Positions 51,571 to 60,000 of a stretch of 64,000 nucleotides of DNA are shown here, piece by piece. The notes under the pieces are model-generated. The model ran no database searches. It was not told the origin of the DNA and saw only the letters and a program-made list of their open reading frames with translations. How positions within the stretch are numbered: the first letter of the stretch is position 1; every line of letters starts with the position of its first letter. The stretch covers positions 2,232,001-2,296,000 of the forward strand of contig NZ_CP022736.1 of the NCBI RefSeq assembly GCF_002257565.1, in the 5' to 3' direction. The DNA is from Herbaspirillum sp. meg3. Lineage in GTDB: Bacteria > Pseudomonadota > Gammaproteobacteria > Burkholderiales > Burkholderiaceae_D. Made by a program: the position numbers and the translations under genes.

Positions 51571-53031
51571 ATGAAACGTGGAATTTTTCTCATCCATCGA
51601 TGGCTCGGGATTGTCGTCTGTCTGGTCATGCTGTTGTGGTTCGTCAGCGGCGTGGTGATGATGTATGTCGGCTATCCCAAGCTGACATCGGCAGAGCGAC
51701 TGGCACGCTTGCCGGATCTCGACAGTCGCCGCTGTTGCATCGCCGTGGATGAGGCGGCTCGTGCGCTGCCGCAAGGTATCCAGCCATCGTCGATTGTGCT
51801 GACCAGTGCGGGCGAACAACCGCAGTATCAATTTCGCAGCGGTAAAAAAATCTTCGCCGTCGATGCCGTTAGCGGAACGCTGATAAAAGGTGTTTCGAGC
51901 ACCAACGCCATATCGGCGGCACAGGTATTCATGCCGCAGGCAACGCCGCGTTATATCGATCTGATTGATGAGGATACCTGGACACACACACGTAGCCTCG
52001 ATATGCATCGGCCCTTGCATCGTGTGCAGATGAATGATCCCGAGCGGACGCTGCTTTATCTATCCGGCGCGACAGGCGAAGTCGTGCGCAAGGCAACGCA
52101 GACCGAGCGTGTCTGGAATTACGCCGGCGCCTGGTTGCACTGGCTATACGCTTTTCGCGGCGGTCCCTTGGAAGGCGCGTGGAATGGCATCGTGGTCTAC
52201 CTGTCGCTGGCCGGTGTGTTGGTGGCAATCAGCGGCAGCGTGATCGGTGTCTGGCGCTGGCGATTCCGTGGCCGGTTTCGATCTGGCGCGAAAACGCCGT
52301 ATCGCGAGCCTGTCATGCGTTGGCATCATCTGGTCGGTTTGGGATTTGCCGGTGTGACGCTGACCTGGGTGTTCAGTGGCTTGATGTCGATGAATCCCTG
52401 GAATATCTTCAGCGGCGCCGCGCCGGCAATCAATCAACAGGCTTACGCAGGTGCAAAGTTGACGCCGGCGACCTGGCCGCTTGGCAGTCGCGATGCCTTG
52501 CGTTTGTTGCCGTCCGATTTGCATGTCAAAGAGTTGCGTTGGCATCTGCTTGACGGCAAGCCATACTTGATCGCTGTCGACGGCGGGGGAAGAACGCGCA
52601 TGATCGATGCTACGACGCAAAAGGTGAGCGAGGCGCCGCCAGCAGAGATATTGAGTGCCGCCGCCAGGTTGATCGACGCACCCATTGCGGACGTGCAATT
52701 GTTGCAACAAGAGGATACCTACTATTACAGCCGTGAGGCACACACCATGATGGGCGGCATGTCGCATTCCTTGCCGGTCTTGCGCATCCGCTATGCCGAT
52801 GCGGCGCAAACCTGGGTGCACATAGATCCGGCTACCGGCGTCGTGCTTGGCAAGCTGGATCAGCGGCAACGCGTCAAACGCTGGTTGTTCGCCTTTTTGC
52901 ACAGCTGGGATTTGCCGGTATTGCTGTCGAGCCGTCCCTGGTGGGATGCCGCGTTGATTTTGCTGAGCCTGGGCGGACTGGCGTTGAGCGGCACGGGTGT
53001 GGTGATAGGGGTACGCCGGTTGCGTCGCTGA
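51571..53031 (+). CDS. PepSY-associated membrane protein (PiuB-like)
   Basis: 486 residues with four membrane spans: an N-terminal pair near 12-32 and about 195-225, then 255-275 and a C-terminal span around 455-480. Two periplasmic PepSY-like segments lie between them. Conserved His residues are IHRWLGIV, LDMHRPLHRVQM, WLHWLYAF, MRWHHLVGLGF and FLHSWDLP. PiuB/PepSY_TM proteins are found with TonB receptors and are thought to reduce ferric siderophores in the periplasm, with His residues possibly binding heme. That role is inferred from family and position. Confidence 0.86.
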   Translation: MKRGIFLIHRWLGIVVCLVMLLWFVSGVVMMYVGYPKLTSAERLARLPDLDSRRCCIAVDEAARALPQGIQPSSIVLTSAGEQPQYQFRSGKKIFAVDAVSGTLIKGVSSTNAISAAQVFMPQATPRYIDLIDEDTWTHTRSLDMHRPLHRVQMNDPERTLLYLSGATGEVVRKATQTERVWNYAGAWLHWLYAFRGGPLEGAWNGIVVYLSLAGVLVAISGSVIGVWRWRFRGRFRSGAKTPYREPVMRWHHLVGLGFAGVTLTWVFSGLMSMNPWNIFSGAAPAINQQAYAGAKLTPATWPLGSRDALRLLPSDLHVKELRWHLLDGKPYLIAVDGGGRTRMIDATTQKVSEAPPAEILSAAARLIDAPIADVQLLQQEDTYYYSREAHTMMGGMSHSLPVLRIRYADAAQTWVHIDPATGVVLGKLDQRQRVKRWLFAFLHSWDLPVLLSSRPWWDAALILLSLGGLALSGTGVVIGVRRLRR

Positions 53032-53101
53032 AGGACTGCGTCGGCGTATCAATGATCACCGCAGGCCGGAGGCGGGGCGATGGCGTAAAATAGCGGCCAT
53101 C

Positions 53102-53881
53102 ATGTATATCGATTCCCATTGCCACATCAATTTCCCCGAACTCGTAGCGCGTCTTCCCGATATCCTCGGCAAGATGGCTGAGAACCGCGTCAGCCATGCG
53201 TTGTGCGTATCGGTGAACCTGCCTGAATTTCCGCAAGTGCTCGCGCTGGCGGAGAAGCATCCGCATATCTATGCTTCGGTCGGGGTGCATCCCGACTATG
53301 AAGACACGCCGGAGCCGACTGTCGAGCAACTGGTCGAGCTGGCCGACAATCCGCGCATTGTCGCCATCGGTGAAACCGGGCTCGACTATTTTCGCCTGCA
53401 AGGCGATCTCGAATGGCAGCGCGAGCGTTTCCGCACGCATATCCGTGCTTCGCGCATCACCGGCAAGCCGCTGATCATCCATACCCGCTCAGCCTCGGAA
53501 GACACAATCCGTATCCTTCGCGAAGAGGGCGCAAGTCCTGAAGCAGGTGGCGTTGCCGGCGTCATGCATTGCTTCACGGAGTCGCAGGAAGTCGCTGATG
53601 CCGCCATTGAACTCGGGTTTTATATTTCCTTCTCCGGCATCGTCACGTTCAAAAGCGCTAAGGCATTGCAAGAGGTCGCACGTACGATACCGCTGGAGCG
53701 CATGCTGATCGAAACCGATTCGCCTTATCTGGCGCCGGTGCCACACCGTGGCAAAACCAACGAGCCCGGGCTTGTGCGTCACGTCGCAGAATTCATCGCC
53801 GACTTGCGCGGCATTTCGGTGGAAGAAGTGGCGCGTCACACCACGGAAAATTTCTTCACCTTGTTCAAGATGGCCAAATAA
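53102..53881 (+). CDS. TatD-family metal-dependent hydrolase (YcfH-like)
   Basis: 259 residues. Metal-binding motifs are all present: DSHCH at residues 4-8, Glu in AIGETGLDYF, His in PLIIHTRSA, His in VMHCFTES and Asp in LIETDSPYLAP. TatD-family enzymes are 3'-5' DNases or D-aminoacyl-tRNA-related hydrolases. It immediately precedes the ankyrin gene (10 nt gap), so the pair is likely cotranscribed. Confidence 0.93.
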   Translation: MYIDSHCHINFPELVARLPDILGKMAENRVSHALCVSVNLPEFPQVLALAEKHPHIYASVGVHPDYEDTPEPTVEQLVELADNPRIVAIGETGLDYFRLQGDLEWQRERFRTHIRASRITGKPLIIHTRSASEDTIRILREEGASPEAGGVAGVMHCFTESQEVADAAIELGFYISFSGIVTFKSAKALQEVARTIPLERMLIETDSPYLAPVPHRGKTNEPGLVRHVAEFIADLRGISVEEVARHTTENFFTLFKMAK

Positions 53882-53891
53882 GGGTTGCGGC

Positions 53892-54584
53892 ATGCTGAAT
53901 CAGATCGAGCAGTTTGTTAAACGTTTTGTCGGGATTGCTTCGCTGGCAGTGGCCACATTGGCATCGCCTTTTGTGCAGGCCGGCTCTTACGAGGATTACA
54001 TCACTGCAGTCAAAATGGATGCGCCGCGCGAGTTGCAGGAGCTGATCAAACGCGGTCTCGGTCCCAATGTGGTTGAGCCGCAGCGCGGCTATTCGGCGCT
54101 GACCCTGTCCATCCGTGAAGATTCGATGAAAGCTTTCGACGTGCTATTCAACACGCCGGGCGTCGATCTTGAAGTGAAGGCAAAAAATGGCGATACGGCC
54201 TTGATGGTCGCCGCGTTTTACGGCAATCAGCGCGTGGTGAAACTGTTGCTCGACAAGGAAGTGGAAGTGAATCGCCCCGGCTGGGCTGCCTTGCACTATG
54301 CGGCCATCAACGGCAATCCGAACATCATCAAGCAACTGCTGGATGCCTCCGCTTATATCGATGCAGAATCCCCCGACGACAAGATGACGCCGATCATGCT
54401 GGCAGCGGTGCGCGGCCGGACTGCCGCCGTCAGATTGCTCAAGGAAGAGGGCGCGGATATCACGCTGAAAAACGCAGACGGCATGACGGCTCTTGATCTG
54501 GCGCGTCATTTCGATCAAAAGGACGTGGTTGAAGAACTGACCGGTCAGCACACGCCCTGGTCGCAGCAGCGTCCCGGACAGTAG
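53892..54584 (+). CDS. Exported ankyrin-repeat protein
   Basis: 230 residues from ATG 53892. A signal peptide (cleavage near SPFVQAG) is followed by about five ankyrin repeats. Well-formed copies include NGDTALMVAAFYGNQRVVKLLLDKE, PGWAALHYAAINGNPNIIKQLLDASA and the DKMTPIMLAAVRGRTAAVRLLKEEG unit. The family mediates protein-protein contacts; partner unknown. Location is probably periplasmic. It is followed by a bidirectional terminator. Confidence 0.87.
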   Translation: MLNQIEQFVKRFVGIASLAVATLASPFVQAGSYEDYITAVKMDAPRELQELIKRGLGPNVVEPQRGYSALTLSIREDSMKAFDVLFNTPGVDLEVKAKNGDTALMVAAFYGNQRVVKLLLDKEVEVNRPGWAALHYAAINGNPNIIKQLLDASAYIDAESPDDKMTPIMLAAVRGRTAAVRLLKEEGADITLKNADGMTALDLARHFDQKDVVEELTGQHTPWSQQRPGQ

Positions 54585-54617
54585 CCCGTATCCGCATCCC
54601 TATACCTCCTGTAGTTA

Positions 54618-54660
54618 TAAAAAAATCCCGGTCACGTCAGACGTGAGCCGGGATTTTTTT
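54618..54660. terminator. Bidirectional intrinsic terminator
   Basis: A long stem, AAAAATCCCGG...CCGGGATTTTTTT, with an internal TCACGTC/GACGTGA helix, between the ankyrin and lldD genes. T-runs occur on both strands. Confidence 0.9.
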
Positions 54661-54674
54661 GTTGCAGGTACTGA

Positions 54675-55817
54675 TCAGCGACGCGGAATCAGAATCTGCG
54701 GGCCGACATCCTTGATGTCCCTGGTGCCGGTCAGCGCCATGCTCACATCCAGTTCTTTTTGCAGGATTTGCAGCATCTTGGTCACGCCTTCACCGCCCAT
54801 GGCGCCGAGGCTATACAGGAAGGCACGGCCGATCATGGTGCCTTTGGCGCCCAGCGCAGTTGCCTTCAGGATGTCCTGACCAGTGCGGATGCCGCCGTCG
54901 AACCAGACTTCAATCTGGTCGCCGACTGCTTCGGCAATTGCCGGAAGCGCTTCTATCGACGACATCGCACCATCCAGCTGGCGGCCGCCGTGGTTGCTGA
55001 CGACCAATGCATCGGCGCCGGTTTGTGCCGCCAGCTTGGCATCTTCCACGTCGAGAATGCCCTTGAGGATCAGCTTGCCGCCCCATTGTTCTTTAATCCA
55101 CGCGACGTCGTCCCAGTTCAGCGTCGGGTCGAACTGGCTTGCCGTCCATTGGCTCAGCGTCTGAATGCCGCTACCGCCACCGGTAATGTGGCCTGCCAGA
55201 TTGCCGAAGGTCTTGCGGCCGGTCAGCGCGCGCAAGGCCCAGCCTGGTTTGCTCGCCAGATCCATGAGGGTGTCCAGCGTCAGCTTCGGTGGCACCGACA
55301 TGCCGTTTTTCAGATCCTTGTGGCGTTGGCCGAGGATCTGCAAATCCAGCGTCAGCACCAGCGCAGAGCACTTTGCCGCCTTGGCGCGATCAATCATCGA
55401 CTTCACGAAGCCACGGTCGCGCATCACATACAGCTGGAACCAGAACGGCTTGGTGGTGACGCTGGCTACGTCTTCAATCGAGCAGATGCTCATGGTCGAC
55501 AGTGTGAAAGGGATGCCGAATTTTTCTGCCGCGATCGCGCCCAGCATTTCGCCGTTTGCCCATTGCATCCCTGTCAGTCCGGTCGGAGCAATCGCCACCG
55601 GCATGGTGACGTCATGGCCGATCATGGTGGTGCTGGTGGAGCGTTTGTCGACGTTGATGGCAACGCGCTGGCGCAGCTTCAGCGCCGCCAGGTCGTCGGT
55701 ATTGGCGCGATAGGTGCTCTCCGTATAGGAGCCGCTGTCGGCGTAGTCGTAAAACGCTTTAGGTACCCGTTTTTTTGCCAGAACGCGCAAATCTTCGACA
55801 CAGGTGATGACGGGCAT
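54675..55817 (-). CDS. lldD: FMN-dependent L-lactate dehydrogenase / alpha-hydroxy-acid oxidase
   Basis: 380 residues. The FMN enzyme family motifs include AFYDYADSGSYTEST, APTGLTGMQWANGE, the active-site His-Gly in ALVVSNHGGRQLDGA, and FDGGIRTGQDILKATALGA. LldD oxidises L-lactate to pyruvate, passing electrons to the quinone pool. No lldP permease or lldR regulator is adjacent, so an alternative 2-hydroxy acid substrate is possible. It is a single-gene unit. Confidence 0.88.
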   Translation of the reverse strand: MPVITCVEDLRVLAKKRVPKAFYDYADSGSYTESTYRANTDDLAALKLRQRVAINVDKRSTSTTMIGHDVTMPVAIAPTGLTGMQWANGEMLGAIAAEKFGIPFTLSTMSICSIEDVASVTTKPFWFQLYVMRDRGFVKSMIDRAKAAKCSALVLTLDLQILGQRHKDLKNGMSVPPKLTLDTLMDLASKPGWALRALTGRKTFGNLAGHITGGGSGIQTLSQWTASQFDPTLNWDDVAWIKEQWGGKLILKGILDVEDAKLAAQTGADALVVSNHGGRQLDGAMSSIEALPAIAEAVGDQIEVWFDGGIRTGQDILKATALGAKGTMIGRAFLYSLGAMGGEGVTKMLQILQKELDVSMALTGTRDIKDVGPQILIPRR

Positions 55818-56019
55818 GTTTATTCTCCGAAAAATAGAATCCGTAAATAGGGATACGTGTTTGCTGAATTTTGACCGTATCGTAGAACAAACAGACCGCT
55901 CATGGGGTGAATCCCTTTGGCGGCAAAGATGAAAAGTTTCGCTGAATTAAATGTCTGCACGACCGTGGACGACATCGCCGCCGAAATGGCCATCTAAATG
56001 GCCAAGACGGGCCGTCTGC

Positions 56020-57387
56020 TTACAGAAACAGCTCGGCGGCCTTGATGCCGCTTTGCACAGCAGCCTCCAGCGTAGCGGGATAGTCGCCTGCGACATAGTC
56101 GCCGGCCAGCGCCAAGCCAGGCGGCATGGTGCTATTGTCGGGGCGTAACAAGCCCGGTGTGCAGGAAAACGTTGCGCGTTTTTCGGAGATGACCTTGCTC
56201 CAGAGCGGTGTTTTCAGTAGTGGATTTTGCAACTGTTGTGCCAGTTGAGTGGTAATACCTTCGGTGAGTGCCGCATGCCCCTGTGCAATGGCGTCGCCGG
56301 CGGCGCTGACTACGACAGCCAGCAGGCCTGCATTGTCACTGCCATCAGCACTGAGCTGACCGCGATCAAAGACGAATTGCCCCCACGCCGCCTGCTGCGG
56401 ATCATCCAGCAAAGCGTAGAAAGCCTGATCGAGGCGGACTTGCGGCGGGTATTGCAGATAGCACGTTGTGATCGGTTCGTAATCCAGCGCACGTAGTGAA
56501 ACGGTATCGCAGATTCCCTCCAGCAAATCTGCGGCGACTTCCGGGCCGGTAGCAATGACGACGCCGTCGAAGGAGGCCGGATCGTCGGTTTGCTTGAAAT
56601 GGATTTGCCAGCGCGCCGATGGCGATCCGGTTTGAGAGGGAGCGCGCGGAGAAATCGACTCAACCGCCCGCCCGCAAACGATATCGCCGCCGCATTGTTC
56701 GACAAACGTGGCTGCTTGCTGCGGAAACAGCGCCGTCAGGTCGGTACGCGGAATCAGCATGTCGGACGCAGTGCGACGCGCACCCAGACTGTCACGCAGT
56801 ACGTTCAGGAAGACCTGGGCAGAGGCGCGCTGCGGTGGCGTGTTGAGTGCCGCAATACAGAGCGGCGTCCACATCAGGCGCGTCAGGCGCTCGGTTTGTT
56901 CGTAGCGCTCCAGCAATTCTGTGACGCTGCAATCGTCGTACAGCTGCCAGCCCATCCAGCGCGCAGTGGTGGAAAAACGCGCCAGCGCCATTTTGTCGTC
57001 GCGTGTCAGCCCTCTGGCTTTGACCAACGCGACCAGCACATGCAAAGGGGCAGGCAAGCGTGGCGCGATGAAATCCATGCCATCGATGTGTGTCGGATAA
57101 CGCATCTGCAGCGGCAGGCGCAGCAAGGATTTTCCGGCATCGATGCCGACGACTTTCATCAGTTGCAGCGTGGCGCGGTAGGCACCGAGGAGGATGTGCT
57201 GGCCGTTGTCCAGCGTGCGGCCGTTGATTTCTACACGCCGGGCGCGGCCGCCGAGGATGCGGTTGGATTCGAACAGGCTGACGCATCGTCCGGCCTGAGC
57301 AAGTTTGACTGCCGCAGCGCAGCCGGCCCAGCCGCCGCCGATGACGGCGATGTGATCTATACTTTTATTGTCAGGGGATGTTCCCAT
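56020..57387 (-). CDS. hpnE: Hydroxysqualene oxidoreductase / squalene-associated FAD-dependent desaturase
   Basis: 455 residues. The dinucleotide-binding motif IAVIGGGWAGCAAAVKLAQ leads the protein; RILGGRARRVEINGRTLDNGQHILLGAY follows, and the C-terminal FAD segment is GLALAGDYVAGDYPATLEAAVQSG. HpnE converts hydroxysqualene to squalene, the last step of the HpnCDE route. It overlaps the upstream small gene by 17 nt and lies downstream of hpnD on the same strand, forming one operon. Confidence 0.93.
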   Translation of the reverse strand: MGTSPDNKSIDHIAVIGGGWAGCAAAVKLAQAGRCVSLFESNRILGGRARRVEINGRTLDNGQHILLGAYRATLQLMKVVGIDAGKSLLRLPLQMRYPTHIDGMDFIAPRLPAPLHVLVALVKARGLTRDDKMALARFSTTARWMGWQLYDDCSVTELLERYEQTERLTRLMWTPLCIAALNTPPQRASAQVFLNVLRDSLGARRTASDMLIPRTDLTALFPQQAATFVEQCGGDIVCGRAVESISPRAPSQTGSPSARWQIHFKQTDDPASFDGVVIATGPEVAADLLEGICDTVSLRALDYEPITTCYLQYPPQVRLDQAFYALLDDPQQAAWGQFVFDRGQLSADGSDNAGLLAVVVSAAGDAIAQGHAALTEGITTQLAQQLQNPLLKTPLWSKVISEKRATFSCTPGLLRPDNSTMPPGLALAGDYVAGDYPATLEAAVQSGIKAAELFL

Positions 57388-57730
57388 TCTTGATCCGGTC
57401 CGGTAATTCCTGCTGCGGCACTTCTTCCCAGGCGGTCACTTTGTCGGCTGAGGACACGTAAAGCCGCAGATACGTGTCGAGCGACAATTGCTTGTCCGAA
57501 GTGAAGGTCAGCGTTTTCTGGCTGCCGCCTTCGTCCATGGCCGGCAGGCGGTATTCATAAATATGTCGCACGATGGTGTCCGGCAAAATACGTTTTCCAG
57601 GATCCACTACGTAGACGTAAAACTCTTTTTTGCCCCAGCGATTTAACGTGTTGTTGAAGGCGGGATTGAGAACCATACTGGCAATGAAGGCAAGGCCGGC
57701 AAACAGAGATACTGCGTAAATTCGTTTCAT
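57371..57730 (-). CDS. Small membrane-anchored protein between hpnD and hpnE
   Basis: 119 residues from ATG 57730; TTG 57745 is also open. One N-terminal hydrophobic segment (YAVSLFAGLAFIASMVL) is followed by a soluble beta-rich domain with KKEFYVYVVDPGKR and LSLDTYLRLYVSS. It weakly resembles YxeA-like (DUF1093) proteins, but I would not assign that family firmly. Its 3' end overlaps the hpnE start by 17 nt, which ties it to squalene synthesis in expression if not in function. Confidence 0.7.
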   Translation of the reverse strand: MKRIYAVSLFAGLAFIASMVLNPAFNNTLNRWGKKEFYVYVVDPGKRILPDTIVRHIYEYRLPAMDEGGSQKTLTFTSDKQLSLDTYLRLYVSSADKVTAWEEVPQQELPDRIKNGNIP

Positions 57731-57841
57731 TTTCTCGTCGGTCAAATCCGGAAAGCGAATTGACGTTCTGAGCGGGTTAAAGTTCAGCTGTACCGGCAGC
57801 TGTTACAAGTCTGTTTCTATATTGTGTCTCTGTGGTTTGCT

Positions 57842-58675
57842 TCAGCCGCGTATATAAGTCTTCCACGCCAGCCATAGTTTGCGTATCGGCGTGAGCGAGA
57901 TGCGTTGATTCAAGACGTGGAAACCATCGTGCTCAATCTCGTTGAGCAAGGTGCGATAAATCGCCGCCATCATCAGACCCGGGCGCTGGGCGCGGCGGTC
58001 TTCTTTCGGCAGCAAGGCGAAGGCTTCGTCGTACACGCGCTGAGCGCGCTCTACCTGGAAACGCATCAGCTTCTCGAAGTTTTCGCTGTGACGCGCATTA
58101 AGAATATCGGCGGCGGTGACGTTGAATTGCTGCAATTCATTGACCGGCAAGTAGATGCGGCCCTTGCGCCCATCTTCGCCGACATCGCGGATGATGTTGG
58201 TCAGTTGAAACGCAAGTCCGAGTTTTTCAGCAAACAGCAGCGTGCCGCCTTGTGTGACGCCGAAGATGCTCGCCGACAAAATGCCCACGACGCTGGCGAC
58301 GTGCCAGCAATAGCGTTGCAAGCCGGGGAAGTCGAGATAGCGCGTTTGGTCGAGATCCATCTCCATGCCGTCAATGATCGCCTGCAAGTGTTCGCCTTTG
58401 AGGCCATAAGTCGCCACATGCGGCTGCAGGGCAAGGGTGACCGGATGGCTGGGATTCCCATTGAGCATTGCAGCAATTTCCTTGCGCCACCACATCAGTT
58501 TGGTGCGCGCCACACCGGCGTCTTCTATTTCATCAACGGTATCGTCCACTTCGCGGCAGAAGGCGTACAGTGCAGTAATGGCACGTCGGCGCTCAGGTGG
58601 CAGGAACAAAAAGCTGTAGTAAAAGCTGGAGCCGCTCTGGGCAGCTTTTTGCTGGCAATATTCGTCAGGAGACAT
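57842..58675 (-). CDS. hpnD: Presqualene diphosphate synthase
   Basis: 277 residues from ATG 58675 (MSPDEYCQQKAAQSGSSFYY); a second ATG 10 codons upstream is less likely. It is a trans-isoprenyl diphosphate synthase with the first Asp-rich motif REVDDTVDEIED and the second in NIIRDVGEDGRKGRIY. HpnD condenses two farnesyl diphosphates to presqualene diphosphate. It begins the operon with the small gene and hpnE. The third enzyme, HpnC, is about 4 kb away on the same strand. Confidence 0.93.
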   Translation of the reverse strand: MSPDEYCQQKAAQSGSSFYYSFLFLPPERRRAITALYAFCREVDDTVDEIEDAGVARTKLMWWRKEIAAMLNGNPSHPVTLALQPHVATYGLKGEHLQAIIDGMEMDLDQTRYLDFPGLQRYCWHVASVVGILSASIFGVTQGGTLLFAEKLGLAFQLTNIIRDVGEDGRKGRIYLPVNELQQFNVTAADILNARHSENFEKLMRFQVERAQRVYDEAFALLPKEDRRAQRPGLMMAAIYRTLLNEIEHDGFHVLNQRISLTPIRKLWLAWKTYIRG

Positions 58676-59078
58676 GAAGTGGGATAGCAATGAAAGCGGG
58701 CGCAATGCGCGAAGCCGCTATGCTAGCCGACTAGGGGGCGAAGGGCAATCTGCTTTGTACGCGGCATTCGCGCAAAGCCTCGAAAATAGAGGATAAAAGC
58801 TTCGATATATATGGTTGCAGCGGTAGACTTTGTACATTAAGCTGAGGGCAACGAGACATGACTGACGGCAATGGCTTCATCGCTGGCAGACAGTCGGATG
58901 CTGTTGGTAAAAATGCAAAAACAAGCCAATGGATCACGACTGAAGGGTTGGCGACGGCACGGCAGGATAAGAGAAGATAAGAAAAGAAGCCGGATCGGCG
59001 CATGCGCTTCCAATGGGAGCCATCATCGGATACGGCAGGGGTAAGCAGCTCATATCAAGGCGAGGAGACTAATTCTTC
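58676..59078. other. Intergenic region between hpnD and the HDOD gene
   Basis: 403 nt between divergent genes. A 90-codon frame on the minus strand (58731-59003) has no recognisable similarity or ribosome-binding site and is probably not a gene. An AG-rich stretch (about 58970-58992) lies upstream of the HDOD start. Nothing else is clear. Confidence 0.5.
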
Positions 59079-59915
59079 ATGAACAGACTGGAAGCTTTCA
59101 GAAGCATTGCAGCGCAGGCCGGTCGCGGCGAACTGGTATTTCCTACCAACGTCAATGCATCGATCAAACTGCAGCAAGCGCTTAACGATCCGAATTGTCA
59201 CCTGGAAGCGGCTGCCAAGCTTGTGATGGCAGAGCCGCTGCTGTCGGCACGTACCGTGGCGATCGCCAATTCGGCCGCATACAACCGCTCCGGCGGCGAA
59301 ATCAACAACGTCCGAACGGCGGTCATGCGTCTCGGTTTCAAAACCCTGAACGCGATTACGACAGCCGTTATCGTGCGCCAACTGGGCCGCAACATCTCCG
59401 ACGCGGAAATGCGCGTCAAGGCGGCGCAACTGTGGGAGCACACGGCCAACGTCGCTGCGATCGCGCAGGTGATTGCGTTGAAGATGACGCGGCTGGATCC
59501 GGAAACTGCCATGTTTGCCGGTATCGTCCACGAAGTCGGTGGGTTTTACCTGTTGTCGCGCACGGATGAGTTCCCCGGCCTGCTCGACGGCAATTCCGAA
59601 GACTGGGCAGAATATGGCGAGAAAATGATCGGCCGCGCCGTGCTGAAAAAGCTCGGCATTCCCGAGGCCGTGGTTGCCGCCGTGGAGTCCTTGTGGCATG
59701 GCATCCGGGTATTGCCGCCGGAAACGCTGGGCGACGTGCTGCTGCTGGCGAAAGAGTTGTCGCCGGTGCCTTCGCCGTTCCAGAAGAGTCTGCTGGAAGC
59801 CGGCCGTGCACCGGACACCATCGTCGATGAATTCATCGGTGATGATTCCTTGCGCGACATGCTGGAAGATTCCGCTGACGAAATCCGTTCACTGACCCAG
59901 GCTTTGCTGATTTGA
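59079..59915 (+). CDS. HDOD domain signalling protein
   Basis: 278 residues. The HDOD domain covers about residues 15-225: LVFPTNVNASIKLQQALNDPN, a helix-rich LSARTVAIANSAAYNRSGGEINNVRTAVMRLGFKTL, and FAGIVHEVGGFYLLSRTDE. Residual metal-site positions of the HD superfamily are only partly kept, as usual in HDOD. Members are found in chemotaxis, c-di-GMP and stress signalling and have no proven enzyme activity. There is no partner domain. It is a single gene ended by a bidirectional terminator. Confidence 0.88.
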   Translation: MNRLEAFRSIAAQAGRGELVFPTNVNASIKLQQALNDPNCHLEAAAKLVMAEPLLSARTVAIANSAAYNRSGGEINNVRTAVMRLGFKTLNAITTAVIVRQLGRNISDAEMRVKAAQLWEHTANVAAIAQVIALKMTRLDPETAMFAGIVHEVGGFYLLSRTDEFPGLLDGNSEDWAEYGEKMIGRAVLKKLGIPEAVVAAVESLWHGIRVLPPETLGDVLLLAKELSPVPSPFQKSLLEAGRAPDTIVDEFIGDDSLRDMLEDSADEIRSLTQALLI

Positions 59916-59946
59916 TTTCCTGAATCGGCAGAACGCCTGAGGTAAT

Positions 59947-59980
59947 AAAAAAGCAGCCATCATCATCATGGCTGCTTTTT
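59947..59980. terminator. Bidirectional intrinsic terminator
   Basis: 14-bp stem AAAAAAGCAGCCAT / ATGGCTGCTTTTTT with a 6-7 nt CAT-repeat loop, between the HDOD gene and dbpA. Confidence 0.92.
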
Positions 59981-60000
59981 TATTTGTTGCAGATTGGGCT

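Noticed and set aside
55929..55997. 22-codon ORF upstream of hpnE region (ATG 55929)
   Set aside because: Short, with no ribosome-binding site; it sits in the lldD upstream region and is likely chance.
58731..59003. 90-codon minus-strand frame between hpnD and the HDOD gene
   Set aside because: No ribosome-binding site, no similarity, and Ser/Leu/Pro-rich composition expected by chance.
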